Source of the DNA: Leptospira vanthielii serovar Holland str. Waz Holland = ATCC 700522
GTDB lineage: Bacteria; Spirochaetota; Leptospiria; Leptospirales; Leptospiraceae
Direction: 5' to 3'
Assembly (NCBI RefSeq): GCF_000332455.1
Contig: NZ_AOGY02000075.1
Location: forward strand, 1-13,690
DNA length: 13,690 nucleotides
Part shown: one piece after another, positions 1-6,039 of the stretch
Layout of the letters: the number at the start of each line of letters is the position of its first letter
Position numbering within the stretch: the first letter of the stretch is position 1
Notes under the pieces: model-generated
Told to the model about the DNA's origin: nothing
Databases searched by the model: none
The model's input: the letters and a program-made list of their open reading frames with translations, nothing else
Translations under genes and position numbers: made by a program

Positions 1-185
1 ACGCCACGTACGACCTCAGAGATTTTGTTCGCCCATTAAAACCGAGCAAACCAAACAAAACAAAACTTAGTAACCTAGAACTAAAAGATCTAAAAAACAA
101 ACTTCTCAAAATTAAGGAAAAGATTTCTCAACTTCAAAACGAAAAATCAATCATTGAAGAGGCAATTCGTAAGTTCAAAAAATAG
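1..185 (+). CDS. C-terminal part of an unidentified basic coiled-coil protein (possibly ParB-like)
   Basis: An open frame enters from the left edge (first whole codon at 3) and ends at TAG 183-185, giving the last 60 residues of a protein. The fragment begins ATYDLRDFVRPLKPSKP. It then becomes very rich in Lys, Leu, Glu and Ile with heptad-like spacing (LKDLKNKLLKIKEKISQL), consistent with a terminal coiled coil, and ends in basic residues (RKFKK). No catalytic motif is visible, so the family cannot be fixed. A partition protein such as ParB is a guess from the Rep-like gene that follows on the same strand; another DNA-binding or structural protein with a basic coiled-coil tail fits equally well. 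The reading frame is well supported; the function is not. Confidence 0.6.
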   Translation, partial: ATYDLRDFVRPLKPSKPNKTKLSNLELKDLKNKLLKIKEKISQLQNEKSIIEEAIRKFKK

Positions 186-316
186 TCCCACAAAATCTCC
201 CAATTTAAGGAAGATTCACGAAATCTTTTTTTTGATAAAAAGTAAGAAAAAAACTTGTACTCCATTCCAAGACGGGCTAGATTGTTCTTAATCCTTAACC
301 GGGTTGAACAATAAAA

Positions 317-346
317 GCCCTGGGAGGTGTGGTAGCGACCCGGGGC
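317..346 (-). terminator. Possible Rho-independent terminator reading on the minus strand
   Basis: On the minus strand GCCCCGGG (346-339) pairs with CCCAGGGC (324-317) around a 14-nt loop, with one G-U wobble, and is followed at once by TTTTATTGTT. The GC-rich stem plus T-rich tail fits an intrinsic terminator, although the loop is long. No gene reads into it on this strand, so if real it would end an antisense transcript from the repeat region. On the plus strand the stem lacks a T-tract and is not a good terminator for the gene ending at 185. Confidence 0.35.
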
Positions 347-433
347 CATTTCCCTCTCCCTTCCCTCCCCAATTCCAAATTTCTAAGCCCTCACACCAAT
401 GAGACCTTCCCTGAATTATGTCTCATTTTTCTC

Positions 434-464
434 TTGACGAAATTTTTTATCTTGTACATATAGG
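434..464 (+). promoter_or_regulatory. Candidate promoter for the Rep-like gene
   Basis: TTGACG at 434-439 is a 5/6 match to a sigma-70 -35 box. It is followed by an AT-rich spacer and overlapping weak -10 options: TACATA at 455-460 (15-nt spacer), CATATA at 457-462 (17) and TATAGG at 459-464 (19). The -35 is convincing and the -10 is ambiguous. A transcript from here would carry a leader of about 250 nt holding the 489-511 hairpin and the GTTCG repeats. Confidence 0.3.
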
Positions 465-723
465 GAACGTTCGGGTCACACAACCGGACACGGCTCTACC
501 ACAATGCCGTGATTGTTCAAACCGGAATTCTTAAAAAAAGTTCCGAAAGGACGTTCGAAAGAACTTCCAAATTTTCTTTTCTCTAGTTCGACCGAAGGTT
601 TGTTCTAAATAAAAACAAATTTTCCTTAAGTAGAGTAGGGAAGATGCACCTTTTGGTGTATTGGCAAAAAACAACCAAACGCTCGTAGCCGGAGATGTGT
701 TCGTTTGGGAGAAGGAACCTAAA

Positions 724-1350
724 ATGAAAACAAATCGAACAGGAATTTGGATTCCCGTTTGGATCGAGAAATTGAATCTCTCTCATAGCCAAACTAAATT
801 GTATGCAGAAATTGTATCCCTACACGATAAAGGAGGATGTTTTGCATCCAATCGTTATTTTGGTGAAGTCCTTGGCCTTAAGATGGACACTATCTCCAGG
901 CTCATCACTTCTCTAAAAAAACTCGGTCTTTTAGAACAAACCGGATTTGATGGCAGAAGAAGGTTCCTCCGACCACTTTTTTCTAACCCAACGGAAAAAG
1001 AAATCACCGTAGATAAATTACCCTTGGAAAAAAATCCAACTCAAGGTTTAAAGAAAACCTCAGAAATTATCCAGGTCCGCCCTGACATAAAATCCAATGC
1101 AGGTTTGGAAAAAAAATACTCTCCTTTTACTAGTACATTAGAAGTACAAAAAAGAGTACAAAAGAAAAACCCTTGGGAAGAGTTTAAAAGTTGGAGTGAA
1201 AAAACTTTATCAAAGTCCACCCACAATCAAATTTCCAATCTTCCCTCACCAGAGGCCCTACAAGGAGCATTAAGTTTGATTTGGAAAAATTGGATAGAAA
1301 CACAAAATTCCAATCCTCAATTAAAGATACCCATCAAATGTGCATATTAA
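724..1350 (+). CDS. Winged-helix (HTH_36-like) protein resembling replication initiators
   Basis: The product has 208 residues. Residues about 8-72 form a winged-helix domain of the type seen in phage and plasmid replication proteins: an opening IWIPVWIEKLNL strand/helix, a helix with LYAEIVSLHDKGGCFASN, a recognition segment (YFGEVLGLKMDTISRLITSL), then KKLGLLE leading into a basic wing (GRRRFLRP). The middle is low-complexity and Lys-rich. The last 50 residues (from NPWEEFKSW) look helical. I chose ATG 724 because GGGAGAAGGA at 707-716 is an excellent ribosome binding site 7 nt upstream; an in-frame TTG at 661 has none. The repeat-rich region upstream supports a DNA-binding role at an origin, so it may be a Rep protein of a secondary replicon. 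A phage-derived or transcription regulator is the alternative. The DUF1653-like gene follows after 31 bp, probably co-transcribed. Confidence 0.65.
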   Translation: MKTNRTGIWIPVWIEKLNLSHSQTKLYAEIVSLHDKGGCFASNRYFGEVLGLKMDTISRLITSLKKLGLLEQTGFDGRRRFLRPLFSNPTEKEITVDKLPLEKNPTQGLKKTSEIIQVRPDIKSNAGLEKKYSPFTSTLEVQKRVQKKNPWEEFKSWSEKTLSKSTHNQISNLPSPEALQGALSLIWKNWIETQNSNPQLKIPIKCAY

Positions 1351-1381
1351 ATTTAAAATTCAATTTTAGACGAGGATCATT

Positions 1382-1567
1382 ATGATAGTTTATCGACATA
1401 TAAAAACTGGAAATTTATATCTTAAGTTAGATGAAGCTAAAAATTGTACCAATGCAAACGATGGCCAACTCATGGTGTATTATTGTGAATATGGAAAACA
1501 AAATCCAATGAAATTTGTCAGAGAGAAATTCGAATTTTTAGAAAAATTTGAAGAAGTAAAACTTTAA
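1382..1567 (+). CDS. Small DUF1653-like protein
   Basis: This is a 61-residue protein with a clear ribosome binding site (GAGGA 1372-1376, 5 nt before ATG). The pattern YRHIKTGNLY near the N-terminus, a central MVYY strand and a closing FVREKFEFLEKF resembles the short beta-rich DUF1653 family (typically YRHxKGxxY ... MVVY ... WVRPxxMF). That family has no established biochemical role. The length fits a complete single-domain protein. It lies 31 bp after the Rep-like gene on the same strand and ends 16 bp before the convergent TetR gene. The family assignment is by motif memory only and is moderate. Confidence 0.6.
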   Translation: MIVYRHIKTGNLYLKLDEAKNCTNANDGQLMVYYCEYGKQNPMKFVREKFEFLEKFEEVKL

Positions 1568-1583
1568 AAAGTAAGCACTTCTC

Positions 1584-2171
1584 TTAAATCGCAAAACGTA
1601 AGATGTCTTCTGCCATCTGCAATTTAGATTTTTTGAGTGTTTTGCTTTCTGTTTCAGGGAAGTCAGTTTCTATACATAAATTGCTGTAGCCATGGACCAG
1701 AGACCAAGCCATAAGAGCAAAACTTCTATGATTTTCTTTTCGACGTTTAGTTTTTAAATAGAATCTACATCCGCGCACTAAAATTGCGTATGATTTTAAT
1801 TTTGACCGTTTCAAAATGGAAGACTCATCAGATCTTTTTGTGTGAAACATGAGGCGATAGTAATTCGGGTTTTTAATAGCGAACTGAATGTATACCAAAC
1901 CCAATTTTACAAAATATTCATCTGGATTTCCTAAAACTTGAGGAACTTTTTTTTGTAAAGACCCAAGTCGGTCAAATCCAATCGAAGATAAAATTTCTAA
2001 AACTTCTTCTTTGTCTTGGAAATGTCTATAAACAGCCGCATGGGAAACTCCAGAAAGAGTTGCCACCTCGCGGAGAGAAAAATTAGAAGCACCTCTCTTT
2101 TGTAATAACTTATGGCAAGATTTGATAATCGAATTTTTTAGATCACCATGGTGGTAAGAAGATCGCTTCAT
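1584..2171 (-). CDS. TetR/AcrR-family transcriptional regulator (WHG-type C-terminal domain)
   Basis: A 195-residue repressor. It opens with MKRSSYHHGDLKNSIIKSC, a hallmark start of one TetR subgroup, followed by the helix-turn-helix at about residues 30-65 (FSLREVATLSGVSHAAVYRHFQ, then KEEVLEIL). The C-terminal ligand/dimer domain includes NPNYYRLMF and AWSLVHGYSNL, the latter matching the WHG motif region of the TetR_C/WHG family. TetR proteins usually repress their own gene and a divergent neighbour and release DNA on binding a small ligand. Here the neighbour is the thioesterase gene starting at 2265, and two matching palindromes lie in the 93-bp gap. The ligand may be an acyl-CoA or aromatic compound, inferred from the neighbour only. 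The start ATG at 2171 has no clear ribosome binding site. Confidence 0.88.
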   Translation of the reverse strand: MKRSSYHHGDLKNSIIKSCHKLLQKRGASNFSLREVATLSGVSHAAVYRHFQDKEEVLEILSSIGFDRLGSLQKKVPQVLGNPDEYFVKLGLVYIQFAIKNPNYYRLMFHTKRSDESSILKRSKLKSYAILVRGCRFYLKTKRRKENHRSFALMAWSLVHGYSNLCIETDFPETESKTLKKSKLQMAEDILRFAI

Positions 2172-2191
2172 GATTTAAATCTGGAGAATAA

Positions 2192-2206
2192 GTTACCGGC
2201 GGCAAC
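2192..2206. promoter_or_regulatory. Putative TetR operator, site 1 (proximal to the tetR gene)
   Basis: GTTACCGGCGGCAAC is a 15-bp quasi-palindrome, with arms GTTACC and GGCAAC around GGC. It matches site 2 at 2234-2248, giving a joint consensus GTTACYNNNGGYAAC, and lies 20 bp upstream of the TetR start codon, where the -10 or start region of that gene would be. The flanks are also shared: ATAAGTTACC at 2188-2197 is the exact inverse of GGTAACTTAT at 2243-2252. Confidence 0.6.
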
Positions 2207-2213
2207 ATTTTTC

Positions 2214-2241
2214 TTGAATAAAAACCAAATAATGTTACTAT
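2214..2241 (+). promoter_or_regulatory. Candidate promoter of the thioesterase gene
   Basis: TTGAAT (2214-2219) and TACTAT (2236-2241) are separated by 16 nt, each a 4/6 match to the consensus or better. The -10 lies inside operator site 2, so bound TetR protein would block RNA polymerase directly. The ribosome binding site GGAGG (2253-2257) follows. Confidence 0.45.
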
Positions 2242-2248
2242 TGGTAAC
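2234..2248. promoter_or_regulatory. Putative TetR operator, site 2 (proximal to the thioesterase gene)
   Basis: GTTACTATTGGTAAC has perfect 5-bp arms (GTTAC/GTAAC). Its centre is 42 bp from the centre of site 1, which is four turns of B-DNA, so both sites face the same side of the helix. The wider 22-bp element here is the inverse of the site 1 element at about 17 of 22 positions. Confidence 0.6.
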
Positions 2249-2264
2249 TTATGGAGGTTGTTTT

Positions 2265-2738
2265 ATGCAAACACTTACAACCGAAGAAACTCAAAAAATC
2301 TTAGAAGAAATGACAACCAATTTCAATCACGGAGGAAGGAAAATTACTGTCCCACCGCCAATTTTTGTCGCAATGAACGCAGAGATTTTATCTTACACCA
2401 AAGGGAAAAGTATCACCGTTGCCTTTCCTGTTTCAGAAGACCAAACAAATCCAATGGGAATGATGCAGGGTGGTGTGATTGCAGCAGCCTTTGATAATGC
2501 TTTTGGTCCACTCAGTTACCTGGTGGCAAAGCGCCCTACCACTACAATTGATATGAATATTCAATACATTCGAGGGGTGGCTGTAGGACAACGAGTGATT
2601 GTGAAGGCTTCCGTGGAAGCAAAAGGGTTCTCCACTATACACATGATAGGCGAGATGCGTACCGAAAAAGACAAACTTTTGGCAACTGCCACAACTAATC
2701 TTCTGATTTTAAAAATTCCTGGCGGGGTAGGGGAGTAA
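2265..2738 (+). CDS. PaaI-type hotdog-fold acyl-CoA thioesterase
   Basis: A 157-residue single-domain hotdog protein. The core has the PaaI/4HBT arrangement: TNPMGMMQGGVIAAAFDNAFG, with the glycine-rich turn followed by the central hotdog helix, where the D/N/E-type catalytic position usually lies (AAFDNAFG). It then shows TTIDMNIQYIRGV and later strands with VKASVEAKGFSTIHMIGEM and LLATATTNLLIL. Enzymes of this group hydrolyse acyl- or aryl-CoA thioesters to free CoA; the substrate cannot be read here. ATG 2265 was chosen because GGAGG lies 7 nt upstream; the longer reading from 2148 runs across the operator region and the TetR gene. The divergent TetR gene is the likely regulator. The gene ends 5 bp from the convergent second TetR gene. 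Confidence 0.82.
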   Translation: MQTLTTEETQKILEEMTTNFNHGGRKITVPPPIFVAMNAEILSYTKGKSITVAFPVSEDQTNPMGMMQGGVIAAAFDNAFGPLSYLVAKRPTTTIDMNIQYIRGVAVGQRVIVKASVEAKGFSTIHMIGEMRTEKDKLLATATTNLLILKIPGGVGE

Positions 2739-2743
2739 GAGAT

Positions 2744-3388
2744 TTAGTTTTTGTAATCGTATCTTTCTAAAACCATTTCAATGATCGTAGGCGTACAGGT
2801 TGTTGTATCATTAAAATGTTGGCTCATGATCACACCGTGAAGAAAGGTTTTGATTAGGATCATTTCTTTGTCAGGGTCTTTGATTCCATAGGATCGGAAC
2901 CTCTCTTTCATTGCCTCTTTGAAAGGGGCAAACCGCTTTTCCACATTTTCTAACATCTTTTTTGAAAGTGAGACAGAACCAGGTTGGAAAAGGCATACAG
3001 AAATCAAAACCATGGTTTTTCTTTCTTCTTTTGCAAATTGAATCGAACGGATAAAAAATTCCCTAACGTATTCTTTGGCGGAAAGGTTGGGTGGGATATT
3101 GTTGTAAAACTTCTCTTGTTTGGCGAGGTGATTGTCTATAATTTGTTCAAAAATCTGGTTTTTGCTCTTAAAATAATTGTAAGCAAGTCCCTTCGAAATT
3201 TTTGCATGGTTGGCAATCATTTCCATGGTAGTTTGTGAGAACCCATGTTTTGCGAACAAAACAATGGCGGAGGTGAGAATCCTTTCAATGGATTTCTCCC
3301 TAGCTTGTTGTTTTTTGTTCTCTGATTTCTGTAGGGACTTTATGGGCACTGCCTTCACGGTTCTGGTACTTTCGAATTTCGCAAACAC
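2744..3388 (-). CDS. TetR-family transcriptional regulator
   Basis: A 214-residue regulator. A basic N-terminal extension of about 35 residues (KSLQKSENKKQQAREKS) precedes a canonical TetR DNA-binding domain: SIERILTSAIVLFAKHGF, then TTMEMIANHAKISKGLAYNY, FKSKNQIFEQII. The remaining 130 residues form a helical ligand domain with no recognisable ligand signature. The start is uncertain. GTG at 3388 is the longest reading and has no clear ribosome binding site; in-frame GTG codons at 3358 and 3349 are alternatives and would trim the extension without touching the HTH. It is convergent with the thioesterase gene (5-bp gap) and divergent from ppnP (77 bp). No clear palindromic operator was found in that gap, so its target is unknown. 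Confidence 0.82.
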   Translation of the reverse strand: MFAKFESTRTVKAVPIKSLQKSENKKQQAREKSIERILTSAIVLFAKHGFSQTTMEMIANHAKISKGLAYNYFKSKNQIFEQIIDNHLAKQEKFYNNIPPNLSAKEYVREFFIRSIQFAKEERKTMVLISVCLFQPGSVSLSKKMLENVEKRFAPFKEAMKERFRSYGIKDPDKEMILIKTFLHGVIMSQHFNDTTTCTPTIIEMVLERYDYKN

Positions 3389-3465
3389 TTTTTAATGCCA
3401 AATCAAAGAGATAATGGGATGGGAATTCACTTGGAAGTCTGAAACCGATCTAGTTTTTGGTCTGT

Positions 3466-3777
3466 ATGAGTTCATTTGAATCCGTAACAGTACTAAAGTC
3501 AGCCAATATCTACTTCAATGGGAACGTTACCAGCCGTACGGTCCTTTTTCCGAATGGAGAAAAGAAAACCTTGGGAATTATGATGCCCGGAGAGTATGAA
3601 TTTGGAGCTGATCAAAAAGAAATTATGGAAATCCAGTCAGGAAAACTTTCCGTTCTATTACCAGGATCCGAAACATGGCTCCAAATCGATGGTCAGTCGG
3701 TATTTGAAGTCCCTGCTGGATCCAAGTTTAAATTAAAAATCCAAACTGTAACAGATTATTGTTGCTCTTACGTTTGA
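3466..3777 (+). CDS. ppnP: Pyrimidine/purine nucleoside phosphorylase PpnP (YaiE/DUF1255 family)
   Basis: A 103-residue cupin-like protein. Members of this family split nucleosides with phosphate into a free base and ribose-1-phosphate and have broad substrate range. Family features seen in order are ANIYFNGNVTSRTVLF, then LGIMMPGEYEFG, then EIMEIQSGKLSVLLPG, a WLQIDGQSVFEVPAGSKFKLK stretch and the closing TDYCCSY. The family length is about 94 residues, so this one carries roughly 9 extra N-terminal residues. ATG 3466 is preferred over TTG 3457; neither has a strong ribosome binding site, and a start nearer ANIYF is possible. The last 10 bp overlap the end of the convergent YegP-like gene. 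Confidence 0.85.
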   Translation: MSSFESVTVLKSANIYFNGNVTSRTVLFPNGEKKTLGIMMPGEYEFGADQKEIMEIQSGKLSVLLPGSETWLQIDGQSVFEVPAGSKFKLKIQTVTDYCCSYV

Positions 3778-3947
3778 TCAACGATTTCCGCTGTTCCAGC
3801 ATTATTCTTAACAGAGGTAATGCCATTTTCACAAGCTTGTTTGGAAGAATATCCTTCGCTTGATGCGATGATTTCTCCATTGGCTGCTTTGAGGCGGAAG
3901 CGGAATTCTCCTGCTTTGTCTTTGTAGATTTCGAATTTTGCTGACAT
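3768..3947 (-). CDS. YegP-like DUF1508 protein, single repeat
   Basis: A 59-residue protein beginning MSAKFEIYKDKAGEFRFRLK and continuing ANGEIIASSEGYSSKQACENGI, SVKNNA. This is the full DUF1508 repeat: a beta hairpin with FRFRLKAANGEII, then the YSSKxxxxxGIxSVKxNA helix. Many relatives (E. coli YegP) carry two copies; this one has one. The biochemical role of the family is unknown. ATG 3947 is set by a strong ribosome binding site (AGGAG at 3956-3960, read on the minus strand); a longer frame from 3971 adds MAKQGDRF and lacks such a site. It overlaps ppnP tail to tail by 10 bp. Confidence 0.85.
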   Translation of the reverse strand: MSAKFEIYKDKAGEFRFRLKAANGEIIASSEGYSSKQACENGITSVKNNAGTAEIVDQT

Positions 3948-3972
3948 GAATCTATCTCCTTGTTTTGCCAAG

Positions 3973-4000
3973 AGTATCTTTTGTTAAGGGTTTTTGGCAA
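3973..4000 (-). promoter_or_regulatory. Candidate promoter of the YegP-like gene
   Basis: On the minus strand TTGCCA (4000-3995) and GATACT (3978-3973) are 16 nt apart, 5/6 and 4/6 matches to sigma-70 boxes. Transcription would begin near 3966, leaving a leader of about 20 nt that holds the AGGAG ribosome binding site. Confidence 0.4.
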
Positions 4001-4081
4001 TTCGTTTTCTGCTTAATTTAGAATTTGAATTCCAGGGGATGCGATCATTACGAACAGTGTCATTGGATACCTTACTTGCTG

Positions 4082-5953
4082 ATGATTCCAATTCGAAGAA
4101 TTAATTTATTTCTATTCTTTCTGGTTTTTGTGTCTTGTGGTAATAAGTTGCCAGAGCGCCCTCTCATTCAATATACTTTTGAGACTAAAACCTTAGAGCA
4201 AATCCTCTCCGGTACCGTGGTTTGGTCAAAAGCTCATGAAATGAAATACCATTTTGGTTATTGGAAACCTTCTGTTTGGGTAAAATTTGACTTGGTGAAT
4301 CCAATTAATGAAACAAGTGATTATATTCTCGAATTAGAATCTCCTTGGGTTGATACAGTCATGTTAGGTTGGGAATCTAACGGAATAGTCGTTAGAAAAA
4401 CATTCGATGGTTCTGGAGCTTTTTCTGAAAGAGAAGTGCAACATAGAAATCCAATCTATAAACTTACATTAAATCCTTTAGAAACTCGAACTATTTACGC
4501 TCAAATAAAAAACTCAGGTATATTGAATGCACCCTTCCGAATCTGGAAGATAAACTCTTTTTTTGATCGGATAGAAAGAGACTATGTAGCTAACGGGATA
4601 TATTTTGGGATCATCTTTGCTCTTCTGTTATACAACCTATTAATTTACGTTAGCGTTCGGGAAAAGGCATACGTTTATTATTGTTTTTATTTGGCTACTC
4701 TCGGAATTAACTACTCATTGCTCGGTGGTTTTTTTAAACAATTGTTGATACCAAATGTTGCAATGTCCGTCAAACCTTATCTCTATATTACCGTGAATGC
4801 TTCTCTGATTTTTGTCGGACTATTTTCGCTATCCTTTTTGAATTTAAAGAAACTAAACCCTCGTTTAGATCGTTTGATTTTGTTAAGTGTTGTTGGTTTC
4901 GGATTCATGGCGATTTTGTCCCTCGTTATTCCCTATAACTGGATGGAAGTGTCTTTTATTTATACATTTCCTTATATGTTTTTGGTGCTTATGTCTGCTG
5001 GTGCTTACTCCTATATAAAAGGAGTAAGGTCATCGTTGTTTTTTTTGCTGGCATGGTTCACATTGTTTGTCGGGGTAATTGTTGATTCTTTAACAAAGGC
5101 ATCTCTCATTCCTTTTTCCACCTTTGGTCGTTATGGAGTGCAAATAGGCACTGCCCTCGAAGTGATTTTGTTTTCTTTGGCTTTGGGTAGGCGCCTTCGT
5201 TTTTTATTGGAAGAAAATTTGATTGCGAAGAATGAACTCATAACGATTAAGAAAGATTTGGAAACAGCAAGAAAAATCCAAATGCGGATTCTACCTGATA
5301 AGTTGCCCGACAATCAAAAAATATCTATGGAAGTATCATACCAGCCACTATATGATATAGGTGGAGATTTTTATGATTTTTTTGAGTTTTCTGGTGGTTT
5401 CGGTTTGGTCATTGCTGATGTAACGGGTCATGGAGTGAGTGCTGCACTAGATTCTTCGACAGTAAAAATTGCATTTCGAAATGCAAAAGAGTTTAAACAA
5501 TCACCGAAAGAGTTGATCGCAGCAATGAATCGTTTCCTCTGTACAAGTCTGCATGCGCGTTTTGTGACGGCGGCTTACTTCTATGTTGATTTTGAACAAA
5601 TGAACTTACATTTCAGTTCCGCCGGGAGTCCGCCGTTCCTCCTGATTCGCAATGGAGAAATAGAATCATTCGAATGTCCTGGACTTTTACTCGGGGTCCG
5701 CTCCAATTTCGAATATGAACAGCGAGTGGTTGCTTTGCAAGAAGGGGATCGATTGCTTGTATTTACAGACGGTTTGTATGAAAATTTAAAATTAGATGAA
5801 GACCTTGAGTCTATTTTGTTTCCGGAAATATCTCCGATTGTAAATCTTTCTCAAATTGCGTTTCATAAGAATTTTCTAGAGCGGTTGTCGAGAATGAGAC
5901 AGATTTCAAAAGATGATATTACCCTGATTTCTCTTGATATAACTCGTACATAA
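4082..5953 (+). CDS. 7TM-DISM sensor with SpoIIE-type PP2C phosphatase output
   Basis: A 623-residue membrane signalling protein. The N-terminus (MIPIRRINLFLFFLVFVSCG) is a signal peptide with a possible lipobox ending at Cys19. Residues about 30-160 form a beta-rich extracytoplasmic domain of the 7TMR-DISMED2 type (KYHFGYWKPSVWVKFDLVN; YILELESPWVDTVMLGW). About 170-375 is a seven-helix 7TMR-DISM domain, followed by a helical linker (LITIKKDLETARKIQMRILP). The SpoIIE/PP2C phosphatase spans about 400-620, with metal-binding Asp motifs GGDFYD (near 427), IADVTGHG (near 445), FTDGLYE (near 562) and DDITL (near 612), so it looks active. Such proteins dephosphorylate phosphoserine anti-sigma-factor antagonists in partner-switch pathways; no antagonist or anti-sigma gene is in the window. 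ATG 4082 was preferred over TTG 4025 because it starts the signal peptide; neither has a clear ribosome binding site. Confidence 0.85.
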   Translation: MIPIRRINLFLFFLVFVSCGNKLPERPLIQYTFETKTLEQILSGTVVWSKAHEMKYHFGYWKPSVWVKFDLVNPINETSDYILELESPWVDTVMLGWESNGIVVRKTFDGSGAFSEREVQHRNPIYKLTLNPLETRTIYAQIKNSGILNAPFRIWKINSFFDRIERDYVANGIYFGIIFALLLYNLLIYVSVREKAYVYYCFYLATLGINYSLLGGFFKQLLIPNVAMSVKPYLYITVNASLIFVGLFSLSFLNLKKLNPRLDRLILLSVVGFGFMAILSLVIPYNWMEVSFIYTFPYMFLVLMSAGAYSYIKGVRSSLFFLLAWFTLFVGVIVDSLTKASLIPFSTFGRYGVQIGTALEVILFSLALGRRLRFLLEENLIAKNELITIKKDLETARKIQMRILPDKLPDNQKISMEVSYQPLYDIGGDFYDFFEFSGGFGLVIADVTGHGVSAALDSSTVKIAFRNAKEFKQSPKELIAAMNRFLCTSLHARFVTAAYFYVDFEQMNLHFSSAGSPPFLLIRNGEIESFECPGLLLGVRSNFEYEQRVVALQEGDRLLVFTDGLYENLKLDEDLESILFPEISPIVNLSQIAFHKNFLERLSRMRQISKDDITLISLDITRT

Positions 5954-6039
5954 ACTTCCATTACTACTTTCCTTTCTTCTCTCCTTTTAAATAAATTCTT
6001 GCTTAAATGGTAAAACTTTGTCCAATTGCCTGCTAACGA

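Larger units (their letters stand above)
186..723. other. Non-coding region with repeats upstream of the Rep-like gene (possible origin or control region)
   Basis: This 538-bp stretch has no credible gene. It contains: an inverted pair TTGTTC (282-287) and GAACAA (306-311); the word TTGTTCAAACCGG (513-525) and its near-perfect inverted copy CCGGGTTGAACAA (299-311); a hairpin CACGGC (489-494) with GCCGTG (506-511); two adjacent imperfect repeats GTTCCGAAAGGAC (540-552) and GTTCGAAAGAAC (553-564); and further GTTCG words at 469 and 586. An AT-rich patch at 600-625 precedes the gene. Repeats of this sort directly upstream of a replication initiator are typical of Rep-binding and copy-control regions, but no canonical DnaA box or parS palindrome was found, so the origin reading is inference. 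Confidence 0.35.

Noticed and set aside
134..349. 71-codon minus-strand frame ending inside the left-edge gene
   Set aside because: No ribosome binding site, it overlaps the end of the plus-strand gene antisense, and its codons run through the hairpin at 317-346; the composition is not protein-like.
661..723. TTG start extending the Rep-like protein by 21 residues
   Set aside because: There is no ribosome binding site before 661, while ATG 724 has GGGAGAAGGA at ideal spacing and starts just ahead of the conserved domain.
2148..2264. N-terminal extension of the thioesterase
   Set aside because: It runs through the TetR start and both operators; ATG 2265 has GGAGG 7 nt upstream and gives normal family length.
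3728..4000. 90-codon minus-strand frame across the YegP-like gene
   Set aside because: It is a shadow in another frame of the same strand; the DUF1508 motif and AGGAG site belong to the 3768-3947 frame.
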